Notes: generated by a model from the sequence alone, not told the origin. Shown: positions 1 to 9,621, counted from the first letter of the stretch. The stretch is 50,746 nt of DNA from an uncultured Oscillospiraceae bacterium (GCA_900555015.1 USJL01000013.1:1-50746), one strand, 5' to 3'. Numbers and translations: made by a program.

Positions 1-41
1 TCTGTTCGTTCCATTTATAACAAATTGCCCGAGCTAACTAA

Positions 42-467
42 AAACAGTATAATGGTGCAATTACAACAGAAGCTCACACCGATTTTCCTTTAAGGCTTCA
101 GCAAATATATATGGGTATGAACGATATTTTTGATAAATATCATCCTCAGGTTATGAGTATGGAAAAATTGTTTTACAACAATAATGCCAAAACTGTTATT
201 GATGTTGCTCAGGCAAGGGGTGTAATTACTTTAAGCGCTAAAATGCACGGCGTTGAAATTGCCGAATATACTCCGCTTCAGGTTAAACAATCTGTTACAG
301 GCTACGGCAGAGCAGTAAAAAAACAGGTTCAGGAAATGACAAGGGTCATTCTTAACCTTGAAAAAATTCCTAAGCCGGATGATACTGCAGACGCTCTTGC
401 AATGGCAATTTGCCACGGCCATTCAAGCGGAAGTATTTTAACTTCTTATAACATTAAATTTAGGTGA
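42..467 (+). CDS. ruvC: Crossover junction endodeoxyribonuclease RuvC, 5'-incomplete
   Basis: RuvC is the dimeric nuclease that resolves Holliday junctions together with RuvAB. Recognisable family sequence begins near base 54 (GAITTEAHTD) and runs to the stop. It includes the SMEKLF segment with a catalytic Glu, YTPLQVKQ, and KPDDTADALA with the C-terminal catalytic Asp pair. The N-terminal segment with the first catalytic Asp (GIDPG) is absent. Reading upstream in this frame meets stop codons at 39-41 and 18-20, so the visible coding part is about 141 residues against about 165 for the family. Either the window begins at an unreliable sequence end or the gene has a frameshift near its start. 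ruvA follows after 4 bases, as in the usual ruvCAB order. Confidence 0.85.
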   Translation, partial: KQYNGAITTEAHTDFPLRLQQIYMGMNDIFDKYHPQVMSMEKLFYNNNAKTVIDVAQARGVITLSAKMHGVEIAEYTPLQVKQSVTGYGRAVKKQVQEMTRVILNLEKIPKPDDTADALAMAICHGHSSGSILTSYNIKFR

Positions 468-471
468 TTTT

Positions 472-1080
472 ATGATTTATAGTTTAAAAGGTGAATTAAC
501 ATACATTGACGCTCAGTTTGCAGTTGTTGAATGCGGCGGAGTCGGTTTTAAATGCTTTGTTTCGTTAAACACGTCAAAATCAATCGGCAAAGTCGGCGAG
601 CAAGTGTTTTTGTATACCCATATGGCTGTGCGTGAAGATGCTATGGATTTGTTCGGTTTTTCTACTCAAGCAGAACTTGATTCGTTTAAATTGCTTATAA
701 CGGTTTCCGGAATAGGTCCTAAAGCGGCAATTTCAATTTTGTCAGAGCTTACACCTGATAAGTTGGCGCTTGCCATTGCCAGCTCGGATGTTAAATCAAT
801 AACAAGGGCTAACGGCGTCGGTAAAAAAACAGCCGAAAGAGTTGTTCTTGAATTAAAAGATAAAATGGTTGGTATTTCCGGCGACGGTTCTTCCGTATCT
901 GTTGCCCAAAGTGCCGCCGCTGCTGTTGAAGAATCATCATCAGCCGAGGCAGTGGCTGCGCTTGTGGCTCTCGGCTTCAGTCAAAGTGATGCCGCAGTTG
1001 CCGTCGGTCAAATGGATAAATCACTTTCTGCAGATGAAATGATACGACTTGGATTAAAACAGTTGTCAAGAAATTTATAA
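472..1080 (+). CDS. ruvA: Holliday junction branch migration protein RuvA
   Basis: RuvA binds four-way junctions as a tetramer and loads the RuvB motor. The 202-residue length is normal. The N-terminal OB-like domain starts MIYSLKGEL. Two helix-hairpin-helix motifs follow: LLITVSGIGPKAAISIL at about 77-93 and ITRANGVGKKTAERVVLEL at about 110-128. An Ala/Ser-rich flexible linker then leads to the C-terminal domain that contacts RuvB (AVAALVALGFSQSDA, about 160-174). The start lies 4 bases after the ruvC stop. ruvB begins 18 bases downstream, so the three genes form one transcription unit. Confidence 0.97.
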   Translation: MIYSLKGELTYIDAQFAVVECGGVGFKCFVSLNTSKSIGKVGEQVFLYTHMAVREDAMDLFGFSTQAELDSFKLLITVSGIGPKAAISILSELTPDKLALAIASSDVKSITRANGVGKKTAERVVLELKDKMVGISGDGSSVSVAQSAAAAVEESSSAEAVAALVALGFSQSDAAVAVGQMDKSLSADEMIRLGLKQLSRNL

Positions 1081-1098
1081 TAAACAGAGGAACACTTT

Positions 1099-2127
1099 AT
1101 GAGTGAAATGGATTTTGAAAACAGAATAGTTTCTACAGAGTTTACCGAGGCAGACAGCGATATTGAAAGCAGTTTAAGACCTAAAACTCTTGCCGAATAT
1201 ACAGGACAGGAAAAGGCAAAGGAAAATCTTTCTGTTTATATTCAGGCAGCAAGAGGCAGAGGTGAGGCGCTTGACCATGTTTTGCTTTACGGACCTCCCG
1301 GACTCGGTAAAACAACTCTTGCCGGAATTATTGCCAATGAAATGGGCGTAAATATCAGAATTACAAGCGGTCCTGCCATTGAAAAGCAAGGCGATTTGGC
1401 GGCTATTTTAACAAACCTTCAAGATGGCGACGTTTTGTTTATTGATGAAATTCACCGTCTTAACAGAAGTGTTGAAGAAGTTTTGTATCCTGCAATGGAG
1501 GACAGAGCGCTTGATATTATTATCGGCAAGGGCCCTTCGGCAAGGTCTATTAGACTTGACCTTCCTAATTTTACACTTGTGGGTGCAACAACAAGGGCAG
1601 GTCAACTTTCCGCTCCGTTGAGAGACAGATTCGGCGTTATTCTTCGTCTTGATTTATACAGCAATAAAGAGCTTGCCGCAATAGTTCACAGAAGCGCAAG
1701 CATTTTGGGTATTAATATTGATGAAGAGGGGGCAATGCAAATTGCTTCCCGTTCAAGGGGAACACCTCGTATTGCAAACAGGCTTTTAAAAAGAAGCCGT
1801 GATTTTGCCGAGGTTAAGTATAACGGAATTATTACAAATGAAGCAGCTAATGACGCTTTAAACAGAATGGAAATAGACGAACTTGGCCTTGATTCCATTG
1901 ATAGGCGGTTGTTAACTGCAATGATAAAAAATTATAACGGCGGTCCTGTCGGTCTTGAAACAATAGCCGCAAATATCGGCGAAGAGGCTGTTACTATTGA
2001 GGATGTTTGCGAGCCGTTTTTGATGCAAATAGGTTTTTTAAGCAGAACTCCACGGGGACGTTGTGTAACACCTGCAGGCTATCGTCACTTGGGTTTTGAA
2101 CAGGACGGTCAGCAATCTTTACTGTAA
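1099..2127 (+). CDS. ruvB: Holliday junction branch migration ATPase RuvB
   Basis: RuvB is the AAA+ hexameric motor that drives branch migration on RuvA-bound junctions. The 342 residues match the family. Walker A GPPGLGKT lies at about 65-72, Walker B with DEIH at about 116-119, and the sensor I/arginine-finger region ([17 protein letters not shown]) at about 163-179. A C-terminal winged helix ends near the RTPRGR segment. The ATG is preceded by an AGAGGAA ribosome binding site. It is the last gene of the ruvCAB unit; glmM starts 46 bases later without a visible terminator. Confidence 0.98.
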   Translation: MSEMDFENRIVSTEFTEADSDIESSLRPKTLAEYTGQEKAKENLSVYIQAARGRGEALDHVLLYGPPGLGKTTLAGIIANEMGVNIRITSGPAIEKQGDLAAILTNLQDGDVLFIDEIHRLNRSVEEVLYPAMEDRALDIIIGKGPSARSIRLDLPNFTLVGATTRAGQLSAPLRDRFGVILRLDLYSNKELAAIVHRSASILGINIDEEGAMQIASRSRGTPRIANRLLKRSRDFAEVKYNGIITNEAANDALNRMEIDELGLDSIDRRLLTAMIKNYNGGPVGLETIAANIGEEAVTIEDVCEPFLMQIGFLSRTPRGRCVTPAGYRHLGFEQDGQQSLL

Positions 2128-2173
2128 TTAAGAGAAATTTGTTTTATTTTTATATTGAAAGGATTTTGTTATT

Positions 2174-3529
2174 ATGGGCAGATTATTCGGTACAGACGGT
2201 GTAAGAGGTATTGCAAATCAGGATTTAACAAATGACCTTGCAATGCAAATAGGTAAAGCAGCAGCAGAAATTTTAATAAAAAATAAAAACAGCGACAATA
2301 AACCTACCGTAATGATAGGCAAAGATACACGTGCCTCGGGCGATATGCTTGAAGCGGCTTTAACGGCAGGATTTTGTTCTGTCGGCGTTAACGTTCTTTC
2401 GGTTGGTGTTGTGCCTACTCCGGCAATTGCTTATTTGGTAGGTAAATATAATTGTGATGCCGGCGTAATGATTTCCGCTTCTCATAATCCATGCGAATAT
2501 AATGGAATTAAAATTTTTCAAAGCACCGGTTATAAGCTTCCCGATGCTCTTGAAGAAGAAATTGAAGCAATTATTCTTGATAATGCGGAAGAAATTGAAC
2601 TTAAAATCGGCGGCGAAGTAGGAAAAAGAACATTTTGCAAAACCGCTGTTGAAGATTATATAAATCATGTTGTTTCCGTGTCTGATGTAAGATTTGACGG
2701 ATTAAACATCGCTCTTGATACTTCCAACGGCTCCGCATCTGTTTGCGCAAAGGAAATATTTACACGTTTAGGTGCAAAGTGCCATATGCTTTCAGACACT
2801 CCCGACGGCGTGAATATTAATAAAGACTGCGGCTCCACACATCCGGAAGAATTAATGAAATTTGTTAAAGCAAACAAACTTGATTTAGGTCTTGCTTTTG
2901 ATGGGGATGCAGACAGAATGCTTGCCGTTGATGAAAACGGAAAGCTTGTAGACGGTGATAAAATTATTGCAATTTGTGCCACTCAAATGAAGCAAGAGGG
3001 TAAATTAAAGCAAGATACTGCTGTTGTTACGGTTATGAGTAATATGGGATTTTTCAAATTCTGTGAAAAATACGGCATTAATTGCGCAAAAACCGCTGTA
3101 GGCGACAGGTATGTTTTAGAAAGAATGTTGAAAAAAGGTTATAATATCGGCGGCGAACAAAGCGGTCACGTTATATTCCTTGATTATGCAACAACCGGCG
3201 ACGGCGAACTTTCGGGTGTTAAACTTCTTGAAACAGTTGTTAAAAGCGGCACAACATTGGGCGAGCTTGCAAAAGTAATGACCGTTTATCCTCAGGTTTT
3301 AATTAACGTAAAGGTTACTCCCGAGGGTAAGAAAAAATATAATAATGACGAGTATATTATTTCTGCTGTTCAAGAGGCTGAAATGGAACTTAACGGCGAG
3401 GGTAGAGTGCTTGTTCGTGTTTCAGGTACCGAACCGCTTGTTCGTGTAATGCTTGAGGGCAAGGATATAAATAAAATAACGGAACTCGGTAATCAAATTG
3501 CCGATGTTGTAAAAGAAAGACTTAGTTAA
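2174..3529 (+). CDS. glmM: Phosphoglucosamine mutase GlmM
   Basis: GlmM interconverts glucosamine-6-phosphate and glucosamine-1-phosphate, the step before UDP-GlcNAc in peptidoglycan precursor synthesis. The 451-residue protein starts MGRLFGTDGVRG. It has the phosphoserine loop SASHNP at 101-106 (Ser103 expected to carry the phosphate), the Mg-binding DGDADR at 243-248, the sugar-binding GEQSGH at 327-332, and the phosphate-binding RVSGTEPLVRVM near the C-terminus. An AAAGGA ribosome binding site precedes the ATG. Its stop codon overlaps the start of the next gene by one base (TAATG), suggesting translational coupling. Confidence 0.97.
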   Translation: MGRLFGTDGVRGIANQDLTNDLAMQIGKAAAEILIKNKNSDNKPTVMIGKDTRASGDMLEAALTAGFCSVGVNVLSVGVVPTPAIAYLVGKYNCDAGVMISASHNPCEYNGIKIFQSTGYKLPDALEEEIEAIILDNAEEIELKIGGEVGKRTFCKTAVEDYINHVVSVSDVRFDGLNIALDTSNGSASVCAKEIFTRLGAKCHMLSDTPDGVNINKDCGSTHPEELMKFVKANKLDLGLAFDGDADRMLAVDENGKLVDGDKIIAICATQMKQEGKLKQDTAVVTVMSNMGFFKFCEKYGINCAKTAVGDRYVLERMLKKGYNIGGEQSGHVIFLDYATTGDGELSGVKLLETVVKSGTTLGELAKVMTVYPQVLINVKVTPEGKKKYNNDEYIISAVQEAEMELNGEGRVLVRVSGTEPLVRVMLEGKDINKITELGNQIADVVKERLS

Positions 3530-4395
3530 TGAGATATACAAAAGATTGGCAGGATTATCGTTTAATAGATTGCTCCTGCGGTGAAAAATTGGAAATTTGG
3601 GGCAAACAGGTTCTTGTAAGACCGGACCCCCAGGTTATTTGGAAAAGCGAAAAAACAAATAAACTTTGGTTTAATCCCAATGCACGCTATATTCGCTCAA
3701 AAACAGGCGGCGGTAATTGGCAGGTATACAGCTCAATGCCGTCTGTTTGGCAGGTGCATTACAAGGATTTAACATTTAATATTAAAACTATGGGATTTAA
3801 GCACACAGGGCTTTTCCCGGAACAGGCTGTAAATTGGGATTTTACACGTGATGTTATAAAAAACAGCGGTAAAAAAGATGTTAAAGTTTTAAACTTATTT
3901 GCATATACAGGCGGTGCAACGGTTGCCTGCTTAAAAGAAGGTGCGTCCGTTGTTCATGTAGATGCTTCAAAGGGTATGACACTTTGGGCAAAAGAAAATG
4001 CAGAGGCTTCCGGAGTGGCAGATAAAAATGTTCGCTGGATTGTGGATGATTGCATTAAATTTGTTCAGCGTGAAATTCGCAGAGGCAATAAGTATGATAT
4101 TGTTATTTTAGACCCGCCAAGTTACGGCAGAGGACCTAAAGGTGAAATTTGGCATTTGGAAGACTCGCTTTACGATTTTATTCAACTTGTTAAACAGGTG
4201 TTAAGCGAAGATGCGTTGATGGTGCTTTTAAATTCATACACAACGGGGCTTTCCGCTTCTGTTATGAAATATATTTTAGATGATGTTATTGTTAAGGAAA
4301 AAGGCGGCAGCGTCAGTGCCGATGAAATCGGGCTTCCGGTTTCGTCAAACGGCGAGGTTTTACCTTGCGGTGCAACTGCTGTTTGGATGAAATAA
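3529..4395 (+). CDS. Class I SAM-dependent methyltransferase, RlmI-like
   Basis: This 288-residue protein belongs to the class I methyltransferase group related to the 23S rRNA methyltransferase RlmI. The SAM-binding motif I is VLNLFAYTGG at 120-129, an acidic residue follows in VVHVDAS at about 141-147, and the catalytic-region motif DPPSYG lies at 195-200. The N-terminus (MRYTKDWQDYRLIDCSCGEK) lacks a recognisable PUA domain, unlike full RlmI. The substrate is probably RNA but cannot be assigned from sequence. It overlaps glmM by one base and the next gene starts immediately after its stop. Confidence 0.85.
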   Translation: MRYTKDWQDYRLIDCSCGEKLEIWGKQVLVRPDPQVIWKSEKTNKLWFNPNARYIRSKTGGGNWQVYSSMPSVWQVHYKDLTFNIKTMGFKHTGLFPEQAVNWDFTRDVIKNSGKKDVKVLNLFAYTGGATVACLKEGASVVHVDASKGMTLWAKENAEASGVADKNVRWIVDDCIKFVQREIRRGNKYDIVILDPPSYGRGPKGEIWHLEDSLYDFIQLVKQVLSEDALMVLLNSYTTGLSASVMKYILDDVIVKEKGGSVSADEIGLPVSSNGEVLPCGATAVWMK

Positions 4396-5244
4396 ATGGA
4401 TTTAATCAAATTAGAAAATGTTGATTTTTCATATACGGTTGATGAAGATGAAAACGGTGCTTCACAAAAAATTAAAGTTCTGGAAGATTTTAACTTAACC
4501 ATAGAAAAAGGTTCTTTTGTTGCCGTTTTAGGTCATAACGGTTCAGGAAAATCCACTGTGGCAAAGCTTATAAACGGAATCCTTTTCCCTGAAAAGGGCA
4601 GGGTTCTTGTTGATAATCAGCAAACTGCGGATGATGATTCTATTTTTGATATTCGCAAAAAGGTAGGCATGGTTTTTCAAAATCCCGACAATCAAATTGT
4701 TGCTTCAATAGTTGAAGAGGATGTTGCCTTCGGTGTTGAAAATTTAGGCTATCCTCCGGAAGAATGCAGAAAAAGGGTTGATGAAGCGCTTAAAACCGTG
4801 GGTATGTATGATTTAAGAGAGCGCGCTCCGCACAAACTTTCAGGCGGTCAAAAGCAGCGTGTTGCCGTTGCAGGTATTATTGCCATGAAGCCAATGTGTA
4901 TTGTTCTTGATGAGCCTACGGCTATGCTTGACCCAAGCGGAAGAAAAGAAGTTATGGATACCGTTAAAATGCTTAATAAGCAGGATGGTATTACTATAGT
5001 TCTTATAACTCATTATATGGACGAGGCTGTGCAGGCAGACAGAGTTGTGGTTATTGACGACGGTAAGATTAAATCCGACGGCACGCCTCGCAATGTTTTT
5101 AAAGACGTTGATAAAATGAAATCAATGGGGCTTGATGTGCCACAGGCAACAGAACTTGTTTATAATCTAAACTTAAAATCTGAAAATACAATACTGAATG
5201 CAGATGAATGTGTTGAGTTTATTTTGAAGAAAATGGAGGAATAG
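4396..5244 (+). CDS. ecfA1: ECF transporter ATPase EcfA1
   Basis: One of two ATPases of the energy-coupling factor module, which powers uptake of vitamins and metals by separate S components. It has Walker A GHNGSGKST at 46-54, Q-loop VFQNPDNQ at 93-100, ABC signature LSGGQKQR at 148-155, Walker B IVLDEP at 169-174 and switch His in LITHYMDEA. The 282-residue length is typical. It sits in the order ecfA1-ecfA2-ecfT-truA that is common in Bacillota. No S component is encoded nearby, so this is a shared (group II) module serving S proteins encoded elsewhere. Confidence 0.96.
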   Translation: MDLIKLENVDFSYTVDEDENGASQKIKVLEDFNLTIEKGSFVAVLGHNGSGKSTVAKLINGILFPEKGRVLVDNQQTADDDSIFDIRKKVGMVFQNPDNQIVASIVEEDVAFGVENLGYPPEECRKRVDEALKTVGMYDLRERAPHKLSGGQKQRVAVAGIIAMKPMCIVLDEPTAMLDPSGRKEVMDTVKMLNKQDGITIVLITHYMDEAVQADRVVVIDDGKIKSDGTPRNVFKDVDKMKSMGLDVPQATELVYNLNLKSENTILNADECVEFILKKMEE

Positions 5245-5246
5245 CC

Positions 5247-6122
5247 GTGGCTGTTTTGGTTTGTGAAAATTTAAAATACCTTTACAGTGTAGGCACCCCT
5301 TTTGAAAATGCGGCAATAGACGGTGTTGACTTTTCTGTTGAAAGCGGCGAGATGATTGGTATAATCGGTCATACCGGAAGCGGAAAATCGACTTTAATTC
5401 AACATTTGAACGGGCTTTTGGAGCCAAACAGCGGCACTGTTTTTCTTGACGGAAAAGATATTTGGTCAAAGGAAAACAGAAAACAAATAAGAGATGTGCG
5501 TTTTGCCGTGGGTCTTTGTTTTCAATATCCCGAATATCAAATTTTTGAAGATGATATTTATAAAGAAATTGCTTTTGGACCTAAACAAATGGGTCTTGAT
5601 GACGAGGAAATCAAAAGGCGTGTTTATGAAAGTATGGATTTTGTGGGCATAGACAGAAAATTGGAAAAAAAATCTCCTTTTGATTTGTCCGGCGGTCAAA
5701 AAAGGCGTGTTGCGATTGCTTCAATAATTGCAATGAAGCCTAAAGTTTTGATTTTGGACGAGCCTTGTGCAGGACTTGACCCAAAGGGCAGAGATGTAAT
5801 TCTTTCTATGATAAAAGATTATCAGCATAAAATGGGAAATACGGTTATTTTTGTTTCTCATTCTATGGAAGATGTGGCAAAAATTTGCGATAAAGTTCTT
5901 GTTATGAATAACAGTAAGGTTGCAATGTACGGCACCGTGCCTGAAGTTTATTCTCACGGAAAAGAGCTAAAAGCCATGGGGCTTAATGTTCCGCAGGTAA
6001 CGGAAATTTTTCTTAAATTGAAGGAAAAGGGCGTTAATTGTTCTACCGATATATTTACCGTTGAACAGGCGGAAAAAGAACTTGCACGCCTTTTGAAAGG
6101 GGGAGATACCCATGATGAGTGA
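5247..6122 (+). CDS. ecfA2: ECF transporter ATPase EcfA2
   Basis: Second ATPase of the ECF module, pairing with EcfA1 on the EcfT scaffold. A GTG start at 5247 follows an ATGGAGGAATAG ribosome-binding context two bases after the ecfA1 stop. Motifs: Walker A GHTGSGKST at 41-49, Q-loop CFQYPEYQ at 91-98, signature LSGGQKRR at 147-154, Walker B LILDEP at 168-173, switch His in FVSHSMEDV. The 291-residue length is normal. Its 3' end overlaps ecfT by 11 bases, consistent with coupled translation of complex subunits. Confidence 0.96.
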   Translation: MAVLVCENLKYLYSVGTPFENAAIDGVDFSVESGEMIGIIGHTGSGKSTLIQHLNGLLEPNSGTVFLDGKDIWSKENRKQIRDVRFAVGLCFQYPEYQIFEDDIYKEIAFGPKQMGLDDEEIKRRVYESMDFVGIDRKLEKKSPFDLSGGQKRRVAIASIIAMKPKVLILDEPCAGLDPKGRDVILSMIKDYQHKMGNTVIFVSHSMEDVAKICDKVLVMNNSKVAMYGTVPEVYSHGKELKAMGLNVPQVTEIFLKLKEKGVNCSTDIFTVEQAEKELARLLKGGDTHDE

Positions 6123-6924
6123 TATTACACTTGGGCAGTATTTCCCGGGAAAATCATTTATACATAAAATGGATGCAAGAATTAAGGTTGTTCTTACTAT
6201 TGCCGTTATTGTATCTCTTTTTGTATGTAAAAACTTTCTTTCGCTGGCTCTTGTGTTTTTTGGTGTGGTAGGTATTGTTGCAATAAGTAAAATACCTGTT
6301 AAAACAATTATGAAAAGCCTTAAATCGTTATCGGTTATTATTATAATTACTTCTCTTCTTAACTTGTTTTACGGTGAAGGGGAACCGCTTTTTCATATTT
6401 TCAGTTTAACGGTAACAAAAGCAGGCGTTTATAAAGCAATATTTATGGCGTTTCGCATAATTGCTCTTCTTGTTGTGGGTTCAATGTTAACATATACAAC
6501 AACCCCTACCGATTTAACAGACGCTATTGAAAGGCTTTTAAAACCTTTAACATATATAAAAATTGATGTTCATTCCGTTGCAATGACAATGACTATTGCT
6601 CTTCGCTTTATTCCTACATTAATTGAGGAAATTGATAAAATTACTGCGGCTCAAAAATCAAGGGGCGCAGATATGGAATCAGGCAATTTAATTCACAGGG
6701 CAAAAGCCCTTATACCCATTTTAATTCCTTTGTTTATTTCTTCTTTCCGTCGTGCAAATGAACTTGCATATGCAATGGAATGCCGTTGCTACAGAGGCGG
6801 CAAGGGCAGAACAAAAATGAAAGTAGTTAAAATGGAAGCAAGAGATTATATTGCTCTTGCAACCGTAGTATTGTTCTTTGCGGCAATTATTTATTTAAAC
6901 AGTTTAATGCCCGGTGTTATATGA
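6112..6924 (+). CDS. ecfT: ECF transporter transmembrane scaffold EcfT
   Basis: EcfT is the membrane subunit that links the EcfA1/EcfA2 ATPases to interchangeable S components. The 270-residue protein has several hydrophobic segments in the N-terminal half and one at the C-terminus. It carries the conserved cytoplasmic coupling motifs: AQKSRGADMES near 182-192 and AMECRCYRGGKGRTK near 221-235. Two adjacent ATGs (6112 and 6115) follow a GGGGGAGA ribosome binding site located inside the end of ecfA2. Its stop overlaps the truA start by 4 bases. Confidence 0.95.
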   Translation: MMSDITLGQYFPGKSFIHKMDARIKVVLTIAVIVSLFVCKNFLSLALVFFGVVGIVAISKIPVKTIMKSLKSLSVIIIITSLLNLFYGEGEPLFHIFSLTVTKAGVYKAIFMAFRIIALLVVGSMLTYTTTPTDLTDAIERLLKPLTYIKIDVHSVAMTMTIALRFIPTLIEEIDKITAAQKSRGADMESGNLIHRAKALIPILIPLFISSFRRANELAYAMECRCYRGGKGRTKMKVVKMEARDYIALATVVLFFAAIIYLNSLMPGVI

Positions 6925-7655
6925 GAAATTTATTGTTAACAATCAGTTATGACGGCAGCGGTTATCACGGCTGGCAGGTGCAAAAAAATGCTTTAACCGT
7001 TCAGCAGGTTTTTCAAAATGCCGTTGAAAAGGTGTTTGGCAGCCGCATTGATATTAAAGGCTGCAGCAGAACAGACAGCGGTGTGCATGCTAACAAATAC
7101 TGCTTGTCGTTTAAAACAGATAAAAATATTCCTGAAAAAAATGTTGTCAGTGCATTGAACACTTATTTGCCTAAAGATGTGGCTGTTCTTTCTTGTGTTG
7201 AGGTTGACAGTGATTTTCACGCAAGATACAGTGTAAAAGAAAAAGAATATGTTTATGTGCTTTGTAACAGCCAAATAAGAAATCCTTTTCTTGAAAAATA
7301 CGCTTTCTGGTATCGTTATCCTATCGATGCGAATTATTTAAACAGTCAGGCACAGGCGTTTGTCGGCACTTATGATTACAGCGGGTTTTGCTCTGCAAAT
7401 TCAAATGTGCAGGGAACTGTAAGAACCGTTTATTCCTTTTCCGTAACAAGAGATGGCGATATGGTTTATTTTAAAGTGCGTGCCAACGGATTCTTGTATA
7501 ATATGGTTCGTATTATGGTTGGCACGTTGCTTTTTGTAAGCGAAGGCAAAATAGAAAAAGATGAGCTAAAAAGCGTTATTTTGAGCAAAGACAGAAAACA
7601 GGCAGGAAAAACGGCTCCTCCCCAGGGGTTGTATTTAAATGAAATAATTTACTGA
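6921..7655 (+). CDS. truA: tRNA pseudouridine(38-40) synthase TruA
   Basis: TruA isomerises uridines 38-40 in the anticodon stem of many tRNAs. The 244-residue length is normal. The catalytic motif GCSRTDSGVHA lies at 47-57 with Asp52 as nucleophile. Other family segments are ISYDGSGYHGWQ at 8-19, SDFHARYSVKEKEYVYV, and RANGFLYNMVRIMVG near 188-202. It shares a 4-base ATGA overlap with ecfT. The ecfA1-ecfA2-ecfT-truA order is conserved in Bacillota although truA is functionally unrelated to transport. Confidence 0.97.
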   Translation: MRNLLLTISYDGSGYHGWQVQKNALTVQQVFQNAVEKVFGSRIDIKGCSRTDSGVHANKYCLSFKTDKNIPEKNVVSALNTYLPKDVAVLSCVEVDSDFHARYSVKEKEYVYVLCNSQIRNPFLEKYAFWYRYPIDANYLNSQAQAFVGTYDYSGFCSANSNVQGTVRTVYSFSVTRDGDMVYFKVRANGFLYNMVRIMVGTLLFVSEGKIEKDELKSVILSKDRKQAGKTAPPQGLYLNEIIY

Positions 7656-7669
7656 ATTTTGGGTGGATT

Positions 7670-8845
7670 ATGGCAACTAATCAAAGAGAAAATTTAAGAA
7701 AAGAAAAAAAGCAAAAAAAACAGCATAAAATAACTGTTGCATTTTGGTGCGTGGTTCTTGTTGTGATTTTGGCACTTATTGTAATGAAAGTGTGCGAAAT
7801 TGATTTTTCAACTATTAAAGATAAGATTTCCGGCAATTCAAACATATCAAGTGCGGTTTCCGATGAAAATAAATTTCCCTATTCGCTTGATAACAGCGAT
7901 AATGTGGTTTTATCGAATTTAGGAAATAATATTTTTGCAGTCAGCCAAACTTCAATAGTTTCAGTTAATTCGTCAAATGGCAAAAAAAGTTTTTCCGACG
8001 ACCATGGCTATGCTAATCCTATATTAAAAACCCGTGGCAGTTATGCACTTGTTTTTGACCAGGGTTCAAATAAATACAGGCTTGATTCAGGCGACGGTAA
8101 TATTTATACGGATACTGTTCAAAATTCTATTTTAACAGGCGATGTTTCCGGCACAGGCACAGTAGCCTTGGTAACAACATCTTCCGATTCATTAAGCCAA
8201 ATTTTGGTTTATTCAAAATCATTAAACGAGAAGTTTAATTACCCTGTTTCTTCCGGCTATGTTACGGCTGTTGCTGTTGATGAATCTGCAAGGCGTGTGG
8301 CTTTTGCTGTTGTTAATTCAAAAGACGCAAAGCTTCAAACCGTTGTTTATACAATGAATATAGGCGACAGTGAGCCTAAAGCGCAGTTTGAGTATGAAGG
8401 CTCGTCTGTAATTAATATACGCTTTTTATCATCAAATCTTTATGTTGTTGGCAGTGATTTTATAAGCGTAATCACTTCAATGAAAAATGAAGTAAAGGTG
8501 TTTGAACAGGGCAGTGTTAAGATTAATTCCTATACATACAATTCATCGGAAAATCTTGTGGTGGCTTATACTGCTTATGACGGAGAGTCCGGAAATACTT
8601 TGGCGCTTGTTTCATCATCAGGTAAAATTAAGCACACGGTTGAAACAAATGTTGATGTTAAAGATATAACAGCTTCTTCTTCGGATGTTGCAGCTTTAAC
8701 AGACAGCAGCGTAATTGTTTACAATTTCTCAAAAGGCGAAATCAAAATACAGTACAGTGTGGACGATTCTTATTCGTCAATTCTTCAAATATCTTCAAAA
8801 ATATTTGCAAAGCACCGTTCATATATTGAATTGTTAACGGAATAG
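7670..8845 (+). CDS. DUF5711-like membrane-anchored beta-propeller protein
   Basis: A 391-residue protein with a very basic N-terminus (Lys-rich, residues 1-22), one transmembrane segment at about 23-42 and a long extracytoplasmic region of short repeating beta-strand units such as FAVSQTSIVSVNSSNGKKSF and VAALTDSSVIVYNFSKGEI. This resembles a WD/PQQ-type propeller and the Clostridia family annotated as DUF5711. No catalytic residues are evident, and its function is unknown. It follows truA by 14 bases and precedes a CvpA-like gene by 7-10 bases, so it is probably co-transcribed with both. A role in envelope biology is only an inference from topology. Confidence 0.7.
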   Translation: MATNQRENLRKEKKQKKQHKITVAFWCVVLVVILALIVMKVCEIDFSTIKDKISGNSNISSAVSDENKFPYSLDNSDNVVLSNLGNNIFAVSQTSIVSVNSSNGKKSFSDDHGYANPILKTRGSYALVFDQGSNKYRLDSGDGNIYTDTVQNSILTGDVSGTGTVALVTTSSDSLSQILVYSKSLNEKFNYPVSSGYVTAVAVDESARRVAFAVVNSKDAKLQTVVYTMNIGDSEPKAQFEYEGSSVINIRFLSSNLYVVGSDFISVITSMKNEVKVFEQGSVKINSYTYNSSENLVVAYTAYDGESGNTLALVSSSGKIKHTVETNVDVKDITASSSDVAALTDSSVIVYNFSKGEIKIQYSVDDSYSSILQISSKIFAKHRSYIELLTE

Positions 8846-8855
8846 GGGTGTTTTG

Positions 8856-9536
8856 TTGAATTATATTGATTTGTTTTTTATCGTTACATTCAGTGTAATG
8901 ATTTTCAGCGGATTTTTAAGGGGCTTTCTTGTTTCAGCTTTATCTTTAGCCAGATTTGTTGTTGCTTATCCTTTGGCATTTTTTCTTTGCAGCAATTACA
9001 GTGATTATGTTTACAATAATTGGCTTCGTGATTTTGTGTTTTCTCAAATCAGCAAAGGCGTTGAACAGGGCAGCATTAAAACGGTAACGGAAAATGCCCT
9101 TGCTTTCGTAAATGACTTGCCTTACGGACTTTCAAAGTTAGTTGATACGTCATTTTTGGAAAACAGTAACGGCGAATTTTCAAAAGCTGTTTTGGAAAAT
9201 ATTGTGGACCCTGTTGCCCCAACAATTGTTAAAATTTTAATTTTTATTTTGACTATTATTCTTTTCTATGTTATAACTTGGATTATAATGTTGTTCTTTA
9301 GAAAGAGGAATAAAGATAAAAAGTCGTTGCTTTATAACACAAATAAAGTGCTTGGCGGCGTTTTAGGCTTAGTTAAAGGCGTTGTTTTCATTTTTGTTGT
9401 TTGTGCAATTTTAAATTATGTTTCCGTTATTTTTGACGGCTCTTCAAACAGCTTTATAAGTGAAATACAAAACAGTAAACTCTTAAATTTTATTGTTCCC
9501 TTTAACCCTATAATTACATATTTTGCAGTAGAATAG
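8856..9536 (+). CDS. CvpA family membrane protein
   Basis: A 226-residue protein with four hydrophobic segments and the pattern of the CvpA/colicin V production family: an N-terminal LNYIDLFFIVTFSVMIFSGFLRGFLVSALSL and a C-terminal LLYNTNKVLGGVLGLVKGVVFI, the NKxLGxxxGxxxG signature of the family. Two consecutive TTG codons (8853 and 8856) could start it. I chose 8856 because the AGGGGTG ribosome binding site at 8844-8850 is then better spaced. The molecular role of bacterial CvpA proteins is not well defined; links to envelope stress and biofilm have been reported. It is followed by a structured intergenic region. Confidence 0.85.
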   Translation: MNYIDLFFIVTFSVMIFSGFLRGFLVSALSLARFVVAYPLAFFLCSNYSDYVYNNWLRDFVFSQISKGVEQGSIKTVTENALAFVNDLPYGLSKLVDTSFLENSNGEFSKAVLENIVDPVAPTIVKILIFILTIILFYVITWIIMLFFRKRNKDKKSLLYNTNKVLGGVLGLVKGVVFIFVVCAILNYVSVIFDGSSNSFISEIQNSKLLNFIVPFNPIITYFAVE

Positions 9537-9621
9537 TGCGAAAAATTACACTATATATATTATCTGCGGTGTCGAAATTTACAGTTGTGCATAAATGTGC
9601 TTTTGAATTTTGAGCCGGCTG

